A stretch of 64,000 nt of DNA from Zoogloea sp016790385 (GCF_041916735.1 NZ_JAYRYY010000001.1), one strand, 5' to 3'; shown: positions 49,518 to 58,761, counted from the stretch's first letter. The notes: generated by a model not told the origin, from the sequence alone. A program made the numbers and translations.

Positions 49518-51029
49518 TCAGGTCACTGCCGGACTGCGCGCCGAAGCCCGTTCAAGGCGGACCTTCAGCGGCAGCCCGATGGCCTGCCACTGGCGTTCCT
49601 CCTCCTCCAGTGCCGCCGCCGTGAGGGGCAGGTTGCGCAACCACTCGGCATCGGCCACCACCACATGGCCACGCCCGTCCCGCCGCAAACGCAGGGGCGG
49701 CACACCCCGGCCATCACGGGCACGATGCACGACGGCAGCCAGACGCAGGCACAGGATCAGGCGCCACTCGGGGCTGTCCGGCTCAAGGGCACTGACCCGG
49801 GCCAGCTTGCCCCGGTGGGCCAGCACCATGCGCGCCAGACGCCCCTGGTCCATCCTCGAAAAGCCCGGCATGTCGGCATTACCGAGAATGTAGGCGCTGT
49901 GCTTGTGATAGCTGGAGTGGGCCACCGACACACCGATCTCATGGAGTTGTGCTGCCCAGGCCAGGAAGCGCCTATCCACGTTCTCCTCATCCGCCGCTCC
50001 AGGGTCGAGCTGGAGCAGGAAGGCCCTCGCCGTCTCGGCCACCTGGCGGGCATGGGCTGCATCCACCCCGTAGCGTTCCACAAAGGCCGCCACGGTGGCA
50101 TCGCGCAGATCGTGGTGGTGGTAGCGCCCGAGCAGGTCGTACAACACGCCCAGCCGCAATGCGCCTTCCGAGAAGGTCATGCGTTCGAGACCAAACTCCT
50201 CGAAGACCGCCCACATGATGGCAAAGCCGCCGGTCAGCACCGGCAGTCGGTCGGGGCGCAGACCTTCAAGTTGCAGACTGTTGACGTTGCCCGCCTTCAG
50301 CATCAGGGCGCGCAGCCGCTCCAGGCCACTGCGGGTGATTCCCCCATCGGACAGGCCATTGAGTTCAAGGATGTCCACAAGGGCCTTGGCCGAACCGCTG
50401 GAACCGACGGCTTCTTCCCAGCCGATCTCCCGATAGGCGTGGGAGATCGTCTGGATTTCCTTCAACGCGGCCAACTCAGCGTCGCGCAAGCCCCGCTTAT
50501 CCACCCGCCCGTCGGGAAAGTGCCTGAGCGAAAAACTCACACAGCCCATGTACAGGGATTCCAGGGCAATGGGCTGAAAACTCTTGCCGATCACGAATTC
50601 GGTGGAGCCGCCCCCAATGTCCACCACCAGCTGCTGGCGATGCGGGTTGGGCAGGGTGTGGGCGACACCAACATAGATGAGGCGGGCCTCTTCCCGACCC
50701 GCGATGACCTCGATGGGAAATCCCAGGGCGGCCTCGGCCTGCACCAGAAAGTGAGCGGCATTCTTGGCCACCCGCAGGGTATTGGTTGCCACCGCACGCA
50801 CCGCGTCCGGCGAATAGTCACGCAGGCGCTCGTTGAAACAGCGCAACGCACTGATACCACGAAACTGGGAGGCCGCATCGAGCATGCGATCGGGCGACAG
50901 GCCGGCGGCAAGGCGGACCGACTCCTTGATACCATCGAGGGGGTAGATCTGGTCATTGACGATCCGCCCGACCTGCAGGCGGAAACTGTTGGAGCCTAGA
51001 TCGATGGCTGCAATCAATTCGCGGTTCAT
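49518..51029 (-). CDS. ppx: exopolyphosphatase (Ppx/GppA family)
   Basis: This is a 503-residue protein. ATG 51029 is chosen because the family starts with IAAIDLGSNSFRL. Other motifs are AVATNTLRVAKNAAHFL, the phosphate-binding VVDIGGGSTEFVIG, GSSGSAKALVDIL, and a C-terminal HD-like domain (AAQLHEIGVSVAHSSYHKHSAYIL). It removes terminal phosphate from polyphosphate or converts pppGpp to ppGpp; neighbouring ppk favours the first. It is divergent from ppk with 159 bases between the starts. MCE transporter genes follow on the same strand. Confidence 0.9.
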   Translation of the reverse strand: MNRELIAAIDLGSNSFRLQVGRIVNDQIYPLDGIKESVRLAAGLSPDRMLDAASQFRGISALRCFNERLRDYSPDAVRAVATNTLRVAKNAAHFLVQAEAALGFPIEVIAGREEARLIYVGVAHTLPNPHRQQLVVDIGGGSTEFVIGKSFQPIALESLYMGCVSFSLRHFPDGRVDKRGLRDAELAALKEIQTISHAYREIGWEEAVGSSGSAKALVDILELNGLSDGGITRSGLERLRALMLKAGNVNSLQLEGLRPDRLPVLTGGFAIMWAVFEEFGLERMTFSEGALRLGVLYDLLGRYHHHDLRDATVAAFVERYGVDAAHARQVAETARAFLLQLDPGAADEENVDRRFLAWAAQLHEIGVSVAHSSYHKHSAYILGNADMPGFSRMDQGRLARMVLAHRGKLARVSALEPDSPEWRLILCLRLAAVVHRARDGRGVPPLRLRRDGRGHVVVADAEWLRNLPLTAAALEEEERQWQAIGLPLKVRLERASARSPAVT

Positions 51030-51109
51030 GAATCGCACACAGAATGCGCCCGGGGCGCCAAGGCCCGGAATTCTAGCACCGGGGACGTACCGGGCCATGC
51101 GAATCCGTC

Positions 51110-51149
51110 CTGTCGTGCCGCCGTCATTCAACTGCAACACAAACGTCAC
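51110..51149 (+). promoter_or_regulatory. candidate Pho box upstream of ppk
   Basis: CTGTCGT-GCCG-CCGTCAT (51110-51127) matches the PhoB consensus CTGTCAT-N4-CTGTCAT at 12 of 14 positions with exact spacing. Weaker units follow at 11-base steps (CTGCAAC at 51132; ACGTCAC at 51143). A -10-like TACTAA begins at 51152. It would activate ppk, and perhaps ppx, when phosphate is low. Confidence 0.6.
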
Positions 51150-51188
51150 ATACTAAAAAAACAACCCGGACGATCACGAGGAAGAAGC

Positions 51189-53276
51189 ATGCACCGCACT
51201 CAGCCCGACCGCCAATTCAGCTCAGACCACTTCATCAACCGGGAGTTGTCCCTGCTGCAGTTCCAGCGTCGGGTACTGGCCCAGGCGGCGGACCCGTCGG
51301 TCCCGCTGCTGGAGCGTCTCCGGTTTCTGTGCATCGTGTCGAGCAATCTCGACGAGTTCTTTGAAGTGCGGGTCGCCGGCGTAAAGGAGCAGCAGCGCCT
51401 GGGCAGCCTCGCCCTGACCACCGACGGGCTCGCCCCCGCCGAACTGCAATCCCGCATCAGCCGCGAAGTCCACAGCCTGATCTCCGATCAGTACAACCTG
51501 CTCAACAACACCATCCTCCCCGCGCTGGCGGCGGAGGGCATCGTCTTCCTGCGCCGCTCGGTCTGGACCGACGCCCAGCACCTGTGGGCCCGGGACTATT
51601 TCATCCGCGAGGTGATGCCTGTCCTCACGCCCATCGGCCTGGACCCTGCCCACCCCTTTCCGCGGGTACTCAACAAGAGCCTCAACTTTGCCGTCGAGCT
51701 GGAAGGCCGCGACGCCTTCGGGCGCAATTCCGGCGCCGCCATCGTGCAGGCTCCGCGCGCCCTGCCCCGCGTGATCCGCCTGCCCCGGGAACTCACCGGG
51801 GTCGACCACGGTTTCGTGTTCCTGTCGTCCATGCTGCACGCCCATGTGGGTGAACTGTTCGAGGGCATGAACGTGCTCGGCTGCTATCAGTTCCGGGTCA
51901 CCCGCAACTCCGACATGTTCGTGGACGAGGAAGAAGTCAAGGATCTGCGCGCCACCCTGAAGGGCGAATTGCAGCAGCGTCACTACGGAGACGCCGTCCG
52001 GCTGGAGATCGCGGACAACTGCTCTGAAGCCATGGCCAGCTTTCTGATGACCCAGTTCGGCCTGGTCCGGGAAGACGTCTATCGGGTTCCAGGCATGGTC
52101 AATCCGGTGCGCCTCAATCAGGTTCCCGACTGGGTCGAACGGCCCGACCTCAAGTACCGCCCTTTCCGCCCGGCACGTCCGAAGGGGCTCGAGAAGCAGG
52201 AGAACATCTTCCGCGCCATCCGTCGTCAGGACATTCTGCTCCATCACCCCTTCCAGAGCTTCGAACCGGTCATCGAACTGCTCAAGGCCGCCGCCGACGA
52301 TGCCGACGTGGTCGCCGTCAAGATGACGGTCTATCGCACCGGCACCGACTCGGTACTGATGGAACACCTGGTGCGGGCCGCCCAGAAGGGCAAGGAGGTC
52401 ACCGTGGTGCTTGAACTGATGGCGCGCTTTGACGAAGAGGCCAACATCAGCTGGGCCGCCCGCCTTGAAGAAGTCGGCGCTCATGTGGTCTATGGCGTGT
52501 TCGGCTACAAGACGCACGCCAAGATGCTTCTCCTGGTCCGTCGCGAGGAAGGCACCTTGCGTCGTTACGCCCATCTGGGCACTGGCAACTACCATCCCCG
52601 CACCACCCGCTTCTATACCGATTTCGGCCTTCTCACCGCCAACGAGGAAATCGGAGCCGACGTGGCCGAGGTCTTCAAGCAGCTCACCGGCCTTGGCCAG
52701 GCGGGCCGTCTGCGCCACCTGTGGCAAGCCCCATTTACCCTGCAACCCAATGTGGTCCAGGCCATCAAGGACGAGGCCGAAATCGCACGCGCCGGTCGCA
52801 AGGGCCGCATCATCGTCAAGGTCAACGCCCTCCTTGAACCTCAAACCATTGAGGCGCTTTACGAAGCATCCCAGGCCGGCGTGGAGATCGACGTCATCGC
52901 CCGTAGCGTGTGCGCCCTGAAACCAGGGGTGGTCGGCCTCTCCGAAAACATCCGGGTCCGCTCGGTGGTCGGACGTTTTCTTGAACACCACCGGATCTTC
53001 TACTTTGGAGCCGACGGGGCGGACAAGCTCTACCTCTCGAGCGCCGACTGGATGGAACGCAACTTCTTCAAGCGCATCGAAGTGGCCTTCCCCATCCTCG
53101 ACCCGAAAGTGAAACGACGTGTAATGAAGGAGGGCCTGCGCCCCTACCTGGGCGACAACTGCCAAGCCTGGGAACTGGCCAGCGACAACCAGTATCGCCG
53201 CAAGAATCCGCGCACCACGCGACGTTCGGCCCAGGAGATCCTGCTCAAGGAACTGAGCGGCCACCAGGGCGGCTGA
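51189..53276 (+). CDS. ppk1: polyphosphate kinase 1
   Basis: This 695-residue enzyme has the four Ppk1 domains. The N-terminal part has FINRELSLLQFQRRVLAQA and SSNLDEFFEVRVAG. The catalytic part has HHPFQSFEPVIELLKAAADD, KMTVYRTG, ELMARFDEEANI, and the phosphorylated His in GYKTHAKM. The second conserved His is in GRFLEHHRIF. It makes polyphosphate from ATP. The start at 51189 follows GAGGAAGA. It is divergent from ppx behind a candidate Pho box, the classic polyphosphate pair, here on opposite strands rather than in one operon. Confidence 0.96.
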   Translation: MHRTQPDRQFSSDHFINRELSLLQFQRRVLAQAADPSVPLLERLRFLCIVSSNLDEFFEVRVAGVKEQQRLGSLALTTDGLAPAELQSRISREVHSLISDQYNLLNNTILPALAAEGIVFLRRSVWTDAQHLWARDYFIREVMPVLTPIGLDPAHPFPRVLNKSLNFAVELEGRDAFGRNSGAAIVQAPRALPRVIRLPRELTGVDHGFVFLSSMLHAHVGELFEGMNVLGCYQFRVTRNSDMFVDEEEVKDLRATLKGELQQRHYGDAVRLEIADNCSEAMASFLMTQFGLVREDVYRVPGMVNPVRLNQVPDWVERPDLKYRPFRPARPKGLEKQENIFRAIRRQDILLHHPFQSFEPVIELLKAAADDADVVAVKMTVYRTGTDSVLMEHLVRAAQKGKEVTVVLELMARFDEEANISWAARLEEVGAHVVYGVFGYKTHAKMLLLVRREEGTLRRYAHLGTGNYHPRTTRFYTDFGLLTANEEIGADVAEVFKQLTGLGQAGRLRHLWQAPFTLQPNVVQAIKDEAEIARAGRKGRIIVKVNALLEPQTIEALYEASQAGVEIDVIARSVCALKPGVVGLSENIRVRSVVGRFLEHHRIFYFGADGADKLYLSSADWMERNFFKRIEVAFPILDPKVKRRVMKEGLRPYLGDNCQAWELASDNQYRRKNPRTTRRSAQEILLKELSGHQGG

Positions 53277-53335
53277 CCGATCGCCCCGCTCCCGTCCCGA
53301 CCCACCAGAGCACTGGCGGGAGCGCCCCCCTGTTG

Positions 53336-53341
53336 TAGAAT
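53336..53341 (+). promoter_or_regulatory. candidate -10 box
   Basis: TAGAAT in the context TTGTAGAATCC lies 34 bases before the lipoprotein start at 53376, predicting a short leader. An 8-bp inverted repeat (CGCTCCCG at 53287 and CGGGAGCG at 53317) lies between ppk and this box. It may help end the ppk message. Confidence 0.4.
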
Positions 53342-53375
53342 CCGGGATCGCTCCATTCATCGATGGTCCTCCCCC

Positions 53376-54653
53376 ATGCTCCTGCCCAACCGCCGCCTCA
53401 TCCTCGCTGCCCCCCTCATTGCGCTCCTCTCCGCCTGCGGCGGAGGGGGCTCGTCCGCCCCGGCGCCAGCCGACGTCACCGTGGTGGCAGGTGAAAAGCA
53501 GGCCTTCATCAACTGGACCGCCGAAGCCGGGGTTGAGTACTGGCTGTGGTTCAAGGCAGGCAGCAGCGTTTCCCCAGGCGAAAAGACAGCCAGCTACCGG
53601 CTCAAAGTATCGCCGCCCTATGTGCTGACAGGCCTTACGGATGCGACTGAATATGCCTTCACCATCAACGCCCGCAAGGACGGCGGCGAAGGCGGGCCCG
53701 GGTCTACGGTTCAGACCGCCACCCCTCGTCTGGCAGGTGACGCGTGGTACGTGGGCGGTTCGGTGGGATCGGGCAAGACCCTGCGGAGCGTGGCCTATGG
53801 CGTGAGCAGCAGCGGGGCCAGCACCAACGGATATGTGGCTGTGGGTGACGGTGGAACCATCTTCCGCACGCCCGATACAGCCACGGAACGCAACTACATC
53901 TCGTCGGCCCCCCTGAGCTGGATTGCCACGACCGGCACCGGCGTGGCCAGCACCGTTGACCTCAAGGGCGTGGTTTACGCCAGCAGCCTTGCCAAGTACG
54001 TCGCCGTGGGCAGCAACGGAACCGCCGCCTACAGCTCGGACGTGAACACCTGGACCACCGTATCCAGCACCGGCACCAGTCAGACGCTCAACGCCATTGC
54101 CACCAACGGCTCCACCGTGGTGGCGGTGGGCGATAACGGTGCCTTGCGCTACTCCAACGACGGTATCACCTGGAACGCCACCTCGGTGACGCCGGCTGTC
54201 ACCGCCAACCTGCGTGGCGTGGCCTACTCCACCAATGGGGTCTGGGTGGCGGTCGGCAGCGGCGGCACCGTACTCACCAGCACCGACGCCGTCAATTGGA
54301 CCGCCTCCACCCAGAGCGGCGACCTCACAGCCGTGGCGGCCGTGGCCACCACTACCGACAGTGTCACCACTTACACCTTCGTGGCGGTCGGCGCCGACGG
54401 CACCGTTCTTACGAGTAATGATGCCAGCACCTGGACCAGCACCGTTCTTGCCGGCAACCTGACCGCCGTGTCAGCGGCCAGCCGCTTGGTGGCCCTGGGC
54501 ACCAACGGAACGATCTACACCCGGGAGGTTGCCGGCACCACCTGGACCGCTCAAACCTCCCCCGTAGCCGGAGGCACCCTGTATGGTCTGATCAATGCCC
54601 AGGGCATCTACACTGCGGTCGGAGCCAACAGCACCAGCGTTTACGCCTATTGA
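53376..54653 (+). CDS. lipoprotein with fibronectin-like domain and six YCF48-like repeats
   Basis: This 425-residue protein has a lipoprotein signal (LILAAPLIALLSAC, then GGGGSSAPAPA). Residues about 30-115 resemble a fibronectin type III domain (VTVVAGEKQAFINWTAEAG, YVLTGLTDATEYAFTINAR). Six repeats of about 40-50 residues follow, each with VAVGxxGTxxxSxDxxxW (for example VAVGSNGTAAYSSDVNTWTT and VAVGADGTVLTSNDASTWTS). They resemble YCF48/BNR repeats and should form a beta-propeller. It would sit on the cell surface; its ligand is unknown. Confidence 0.78.
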   Translation: MLLPNRRLILAAPLIALLSACGGGGSSAPAPADVTVVAGEKQAFINWTAEAGVEYWLWFKAGSSVSPGEKTASYRLKVSPPYVLTGLTDATEYAFTINARKDGGEGGPGSTVQTATPRLAGDAWYVGGSVGSGKTLRSVAYGVSSSGASTNGYVAVGDGGTIFRTPDTATERNYISSAPLSWIATTGTGVASTVDLKGVVYASSLAKYVAVGSNGTAAYSSDVNTWTTVSSTGTSQTLNAIATNGSTVVAVGDNGALRYSNDGITWNATSVTPAVTANLRGVAYSTNGVWVAVGSGGTVLTSTDAVNWTASTQSGDLTAVAAVATTTDSVTTYTFVAVGADGTVLTSNDASTWTSTVLAGNLTAVSAASRLVALGTNGTIYTREVAGTTWTAQTSPVAGGTLYGLINAQGIYTAVGANSTSVYAY

Positions 54654-54694
54654 CACCGCCACGCGGCGCCTCCGGCGCTGCGGGCAGGTCCGCC

Positions 54695-54727
54695 AAGTGG
54701 AGCCGCCATCGTCTGGCCGCTCCACTT
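54695..54727. terminator. terminator-like hairpin between the lipoprotein gene and bioA
   Basis: AAGTGGAGC and GCTCCACTT form a perfect 9-bp stem. It is extended inside by GCCA/TGGC across one C-C mismatch, with the 5-base loop TCGTC. A short pyrimidine run (TTC, CTTTCC) follows on the plus strand. It is 25 bases upstream of bioA, so it could also act in the bioA leader. It does not resemble known BirA or BioR sites. Confidence 0.6.
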
Positions 54728-54752
54728 TTCACTTTCCGAGTCGTTTCCATCC

Positions 54753-56084
54753 ATGTCGTCAGCCACGCACAATGCCCGCTTCCTGAGCCGCTCCCTTGCC
54801 GCGGTATGGCACCCGTGCACCCAGATGAAGCACCATGAACAGCTACCCCTGATCCCCATTGCCCGCGGTGAAGGCGCCTGGCTTGTCGACATGGACGGAC
54901 GACGCTACCTGGACGGCATCAGCTCCTGGTGGGTCAACCTCTTTGGCCACGCCAACCCGCGCATCGGAGACGCCCTCAAGGCCCAGCTCGACACCCTGGA
55001 GCACGTCATGCTCGCCGGCTTCACCCACGCGCCGGTGGTTGAACTCTCCGAACGCCTGGCCGCCCTCACCGGGCACCAGCTCGGCCACGCTTTCTACGCC
55101 TCCGACGGTGCCTCGGCCACCGAAATCGCCCTCAAGATGAGCGTCCATTTCTGGCGCAACCAGGGCAAACCGGGCAAGAACAGCTTCGTCAGCCTGGCCG
55201 GCAGCTACCACGGCGAAACCGTTGGCGCCCTGGCCGTCACCGACGTAGCGCTCTTTCGCGATGCCTACGCCGACCTGATCCGCGGCGGTACCTGCGTGCC
55301 CAGCCCCGACGCCCGTCTGGCCGCAGCCGGTGAAAGCGCCGCCGATGTGGCCCGCCGCGCCGCCGCGGCCCTCGAAGCCCACCTCCTGGCCCACGCCGAC
55401 GACACCGCCGCCCTCATCGTCGAACCCCTGGTGCAGGGCGCTTCCGGCATGGTCATGTTCGACCCGGAGTACCTGCGCCTCGCCCGACAGCTCTGCGACC
55501 GCTACCAGGTACACCTCATCGCCGACGAGATTGCTGTGGGCTGCGGCCGCACGGGCAGCTTCTTCGCCTGCGAGCAGGCCGGCATGTGGCCGGACTTCCT
55601 GCTCCTCTCCAAAGGCATCTCCGGCGGCTACCTGCCCCTTTCCATCGTGCTCACCACCGACAGCGTGTTCGCCGCCTTCTACGACGACGACACCGCCCGG
55701 GGCTTCCTGCACTCCCACTCCTACACCGGTAACCCCCTGGCCTGCCGCGCCGCCCTGGCGACCCTCGACATCTTCGCTCAGGACGACGTGATCGCCACCA
55801 ACCGGCGCACGGCCGTCCGCCTTGGGGACGCCTTCCAGGCCGCCGTAGGGAAGCATCCGCAGGTGCGCCACCTGCGTCAGCAGGGCATGATCCTGGCCTT
55901 CGACATGGCCGATGCGCCCACCGGCTTTTCACGCCGTTTCTTCGCCGAAGCGCTGAACCGGGAAGTGCTGCTGCGCCCCATCGGCAACACGGTCTACACC
56001 ATGCCGCCCTATATTTTGTCCGACGACGAGATCGACTTCCTCGCCAGCCGCTGCGCCGCCGCCCTGGAGGCCAGCCTTGGCTGA
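54753..56084 (+). CDS. bioA: adenosylmethionine-8-amino-7-oxononanoate aminotransferase
   Basis: This 443-residue class III aminotransferase has the BioA N-terminus (WHPCTQMKHHEQLPLIPIARGEGAWLVDMDGRRYLDGISSWW), the GSYHGETVGALAVT loop, LIADEIAVGCGRTG and the PLP lysine in LLSKGISGGYLPLS. It makes 7,8-diaminononanoate, using S-adenosylmethionine as amino donor. It is the first gene of the biotin operon bioA-bioF-bioH-bioC-bioD, in which all neighbours overlap. bioB is absent from the window. Confidence 0.95.
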   Translation: MSSATHNARFLSRSLAAVWHPCTQMKHHEQLPLIPIARGEGAWLVDMDGRRYLDGISSWWVNLFGHANPRIGDALKAQLDTLEHVMLAGFTHAPVVELSERLAALTGHQLGHAFYASDGASATEIALKMSVHFWRNQGKPGKNSFVSLAGSYHGETVGALAVTDVALFRDAYADLIRGGTCVPSPDARLAAAGESAADVARRAAAALEAHLLAHADDTAALIVEPLVQGASGMVMFDPEYLRLARQLCDRYQVHLIADEIAVGCGRTGSFFACEQAGMWPDFLLLSKGISGGYLPLSIVLTTDSVFAAFYDDDTARGFLHSHSYTGNPLACRAALATLDIFAQDDVIATNRRTAVRLGDAFQAAVGKHPQVRHLRQQGMILAFDMADAPTGFSRRFFAEALNREVLLRPIGNTVYTMPPYILSDDEIDFLASRCAAALEASLG

Positions 56085-57261
56085 GCACATCGACCCGCTG
56101 GACGAACTGCGCGCCGGCCTGGGTGAGCTTGATGCCAGCGGCCTGCGCCGGCGTCGGCGCATCGTCACCACGCCTTGCCAGCCCGATACGCGCCTGGCCG
56201 ACCGGGCCGGGCCCATCGTCGCTTTCTGTTCCAACGACTACCTGGGCCTCGCCGCCGAACCGGCCATCGCCGAAGCCGTCCGCCGCGGCAGCCTGCGGTG
56301 GGGCAGCGGCTCCGGCGCCTCGCACCTGGTCAGCGGCCACTACGCCGTCCACGAGGCCCTGGAGCAACGCCTCGCCACCTTCACCGGCATGGACGCCGCC
56401 CTGTACTTCTCCACCGGCTACATGGCCAACATTGGCGTCATGCCAGCCCTGGTCGGCCGCGGCGACGCCATCTTCGCCGACAAGGTGAATCACGCCTCCC
56501 TGGTGGATGGCGCCCTCTTGTCCCGGGCCGAATTCATCCGCTATCCCCACTGCGATCTGGCAGCCCTCGAAGGCCGTCTTGCCGCCTCCCGTGCCCCGCG
56601 CAAGCTGATCGTCACCGACGGGGTGTTCAGCATGGACGGCGACATCGCTCCCCTGCCCCAGCTCCTGGCCCTGGCCGAAGCCCACCAGGCCTGGCTGTTG
56701 GTGGATGACGCCCATGGTTTCGGCGTGCTCGGCCCCCAGGGGCGAGGTTGCCTGGCCCATTTCGGCCTCGCCTCGCCACGCCTGATCTACATGGGCACCC
56801 TGGGCAAGGCGGCGGGCTTATCCGGTGCCTTCGTGGCGGGCCAGCGGGACGTGATCGACTGGCTGCTCAACAAGGCCCGCAGCTACATTTTCACCACCGG
56901 CGCACCGCCCATGCTGGCCGATGGCCTGCTCACCGCCCTTGATCTTATTGAGCAGGGCGACGAGCGCCGCGCCCACCTCAACGCCCTGATCGCCCGTTTC
57001 CGGGCCGGCCTCGGTCTGCGCCGCTGGCAGCTGCTGCCATCCGAAACGCCCATCCAGCCCGTGGTGATCGGCGACAACCATGCCGCCCTGGCCGTTTCCC
57101 AAGCCCTTGACGCCGAGGGGCTGTGGGTCCCGGCGATCCGCCCACCCACTGTACCCAAGGGCTCGGCGCGTCTTCGCATCGTGTTGTCGGCGGCCCACAG
57201 CATCGAGCAGGTTGATCGGCTCGTGGACACGCTCCAGCGTCTGGAGGCGGCGCAGGCATGA
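56077..57261 (+). CDS. bioF: 8-amino-7-oxononanoate synthase
   Basis: This 394-residue PLP enzyme has FCSNDYLGLA, GSGASHLVSGHYAVHEALEQRLA, DDAHGFGVLGPQGRG and the lysine in MGTLGKAAGLSGAF, all typical of BioF. It condenses pimeloyl-ACP or -CoA with alanine. The start is TTG at 56077 with GGAGG upstream, inside the last codons of bioA (8-base overlap). No better in-frame start gives the conserved N-terminus. It overlaps bioH by four bases. Confidence 0.94.
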   Translation: MAEHIDPLDELRAGLGELDASGLRRRRRIVTTPCQPDTRLADRAGPIVAFCSNDYLGLAAEPAIAEAVRRGSLRWGSGSGASHLVSGHYAVHEALEQRLATFTGMDAALYFSTGYMANIGVMPALVGRGDAIFADKVNHASLVDGALLSRAEFIRYPHCDLAALEGRLAASRAPRKLIVTDGVFSMDGDIAPLPQLLALAEAHQAWLLVDDAHGFGVLGPQGRGCLAHFGLASPRLIYMGTLGKAAGLSGAFVAGQRDVIDWLLNKARSYIFTTGAPPMLADGLLTALDLIEQGDERRAHLNALIARFRAGLGLRRWQLLPSETPIQPVVIGDNHAALAVSQALDAEGLWVPAIRPPTVPKGSARLRIVLSAAHSIEQVDRLVDTLQRLEAAQA

Positions 57262-57992
57262 GCCGCCCCATCGTTCTTCTTCATGGCTGGGGGCTGTCAT
57301 CCTCCGTGTGGGCACCCCTGCAAGCCGCGCTGGACCCGAGCCTTGAAGTACGGACCATTGATTTGCCCGGCCACGGCAAGGCCACCTCCGCCGGGGACAG
57401 CCTGGAAAGCTGGTCCGACGCCGTGCTGGCACAGCTCCCCAGGAACAGTATGCTTGTCGGGTGGTCCCTGGGTGCCCAACTGGCCCTGCACCTCGCCTGC
57501 CTCCACCCCGACCGCGTTTCGCGACTCGTCCTCATCGGCGCAACACCACGCTTCGTGCAGACCGACACCTGGCAGGCCGCCATGCCTGCCGACACCCTCG
57601 CCGACTTCCAGCGTAGTTTCGATATCGACCCGGCCGCCACCCAGCGCCGCTTCATCGCCCTGCAAGGGCTCGGCGATGCGCGCCGGCGCGACGTGGTCAA
57701 TGCCCTTGGCAGCGCCGCAACCCCACCGGATGACGCCCACAAGACTGCCCTTGCCGAGGGCCTCGGTCTGCTCGCCAACATCGACTTGCGCAAGGTAGTG
57801 CCGGAGATCCGGCAACCCGTCCGACTGCTTCACGGTGCCGGCGACACCCTGATGCCCACCGCCGCTGCCGAATGGCTGGCCGACACCCTGCCCGACGGAC
57901 GCCTGAGCGTCTTCACCGATGCCGGCCACGCACCATTTCTGTCCCGCCCGCAAGACTGCGCCGGGCTGATCGAGGGCTTTGCCCGTGACTGA
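57258..57992 (+). CDS. bioH: pimeloyl-ACP methyl ester esterase
   Basis: This 244-residue alpha/beta hydrolase begins IVLLHGWGLSSSVW and has the nucleophile motif GWSLGAQLALHLA, Asp in LLHGAGDTLMP and His in DAGHAPFLSRP, as in BioH. It removes the methyl ester from pimeloyl-ACP, releasing the chain for BioF. Position between bioF and bioC supports the assignment over a general esterase. Its start overlaps bioF by four bases. Confidence 0.92.
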   Translation: MSRPIVLLHGWGLSSSVWAPLQAALDPSLEVRTIDLPGHGKATSAGDSLESWSDAVLAQLPRNSMLVGWSLGAQLALHLACLHPDRVSRLVLIGATPRFVQTDTWQAAMPADTLADFQRSFDIDPAATQRRFIALQGLGDARRRDVVNALGSAATPPDDAHKTALAEGLGLLANIDLRKVVPEIRQPVRLLHGAGDTLMPTAAAEWLADTLPDGRLSVFTDAGHAPFLSRPQDCAGLIEGFARD

Positions 57993-58761
57993 CGCGCCCG
58001 CTCCCAAACGCGCCGTCCGAGCGGCCTTTGACAAGGCCGCCGACGCTTACGATGCGGTTGCCGCCGTACAGCGCAGCGCCTGCGATCGCCTCCTCGCCCT
58101 GGTCTCTGCCCAGGCGCTCCAGCCCCGCCGCATCGTCGACGCCGGCTGCGGCACCGGTTACGCCCTCGCCGGCCTGCACCGGCGCTTCCCCGATGCGAAT
58201 TTGATCGCCCTTGATTTCGCACCGGCCATGCTGCGCCGCCACGCCCCCGGCCTGGCTCTGCCCCTGTGCGCTGATCTCGAACGACTGCCCCTGGCCGATG
58301 CCAGCATCGACGCCCTGTGGTCCAGCTATGCCCTGCAATGGTGTCACCCACGCAAGGCCCTGCCCGAGCTGGCGCGCAGCCTGCGCCCTGGCGGCCAGCT
58401 TTGGATCGCCACCCTGGGCCCGGGAACCCTGCATGAGCTGCGTGACGCCTTCCGGCTGGTGGACGCCCACGAGCACGTGCTGCCCTTCCAGCCCCCGGAA
58501 GTGATCGAGGACGCCGCCGAAGATGCCGGCCTGCGTGTCCTGGCCAGCGAGCGCGATACGCTTCAGGCCTGGGCTCCGGATCTGCGCGGCCTGCTCACCA
58601 ATATCAAGACGCTCGGCGCCCACCAGACCGGCGCACAACGCCGGACACCCCTGGGCAAAGCGGCCTGGAACAAGCTGGTCAAGGCCTACGAAATGCACCG
58701 CACGCCGGCCGGGCTGCCAGCCTCCTACGACACCCTCTGGCTTCTCGCCGAAAAAACATGA
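57985..58761 (+). CDS. bioC: malonyl-ACP O-methyltransferase
   Basis: This is a 258-residue SAM methyltransferase. GTG 57985 is preferred to TTG 57979 for codon usage and spacing from GAGGG; both lie in the end of bioH. Motifs are FDKAADAYDAVAAVQR at the N-terminus, the SAM-binding VDAGCGTGYALAGLHRRFP, LDFAPAMLRR, and WSSYALQWCHPRKALPELARSLRPGG, typical of BioC. It methylates malonyl-ACP so that fatty acid synthesis can build pimelate. It is followed by bioD with a four-base overlap. Confidence 0.92.
   Translation: MTDAPAPKRAVRAAFDKAADAYDAVAAVQRSACDRLLALVSAQALQPRRIVDAGCGTGYALAGLHRRFPDANLIALDFAPAMLRRHAPGLALPLCADLERLPLADASIDALWSSYALQWCHPRKALPELARSLRPGGQLWIATLGPGTLHELRDAFRLVDAHEHVLPFQPPEVIEDAAEDAGLRVLASERDTLQAWAPDLRGLLTNIKTLGAHQTGAQRRTPLGKAAWNKLVKAYEMHRTPAGLPASYDTLWLLAEKT

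Noticed and set aside
51030..51149. A longer ppx starting at GTG 51149
   Set aside because: It would cover the Pho-box-like region, and the extra 40 residues precede the conserved family start. ATG 51029 fits better.
54654..54752. A BirA or BioR operator upstream of bioA
   Set aside because: Neither the BirA-type TTGTAAACC/GGTTTACAA arms nor a BioR-type TTATATATAA-like site is present; only a GC-rich hairpin is seen.
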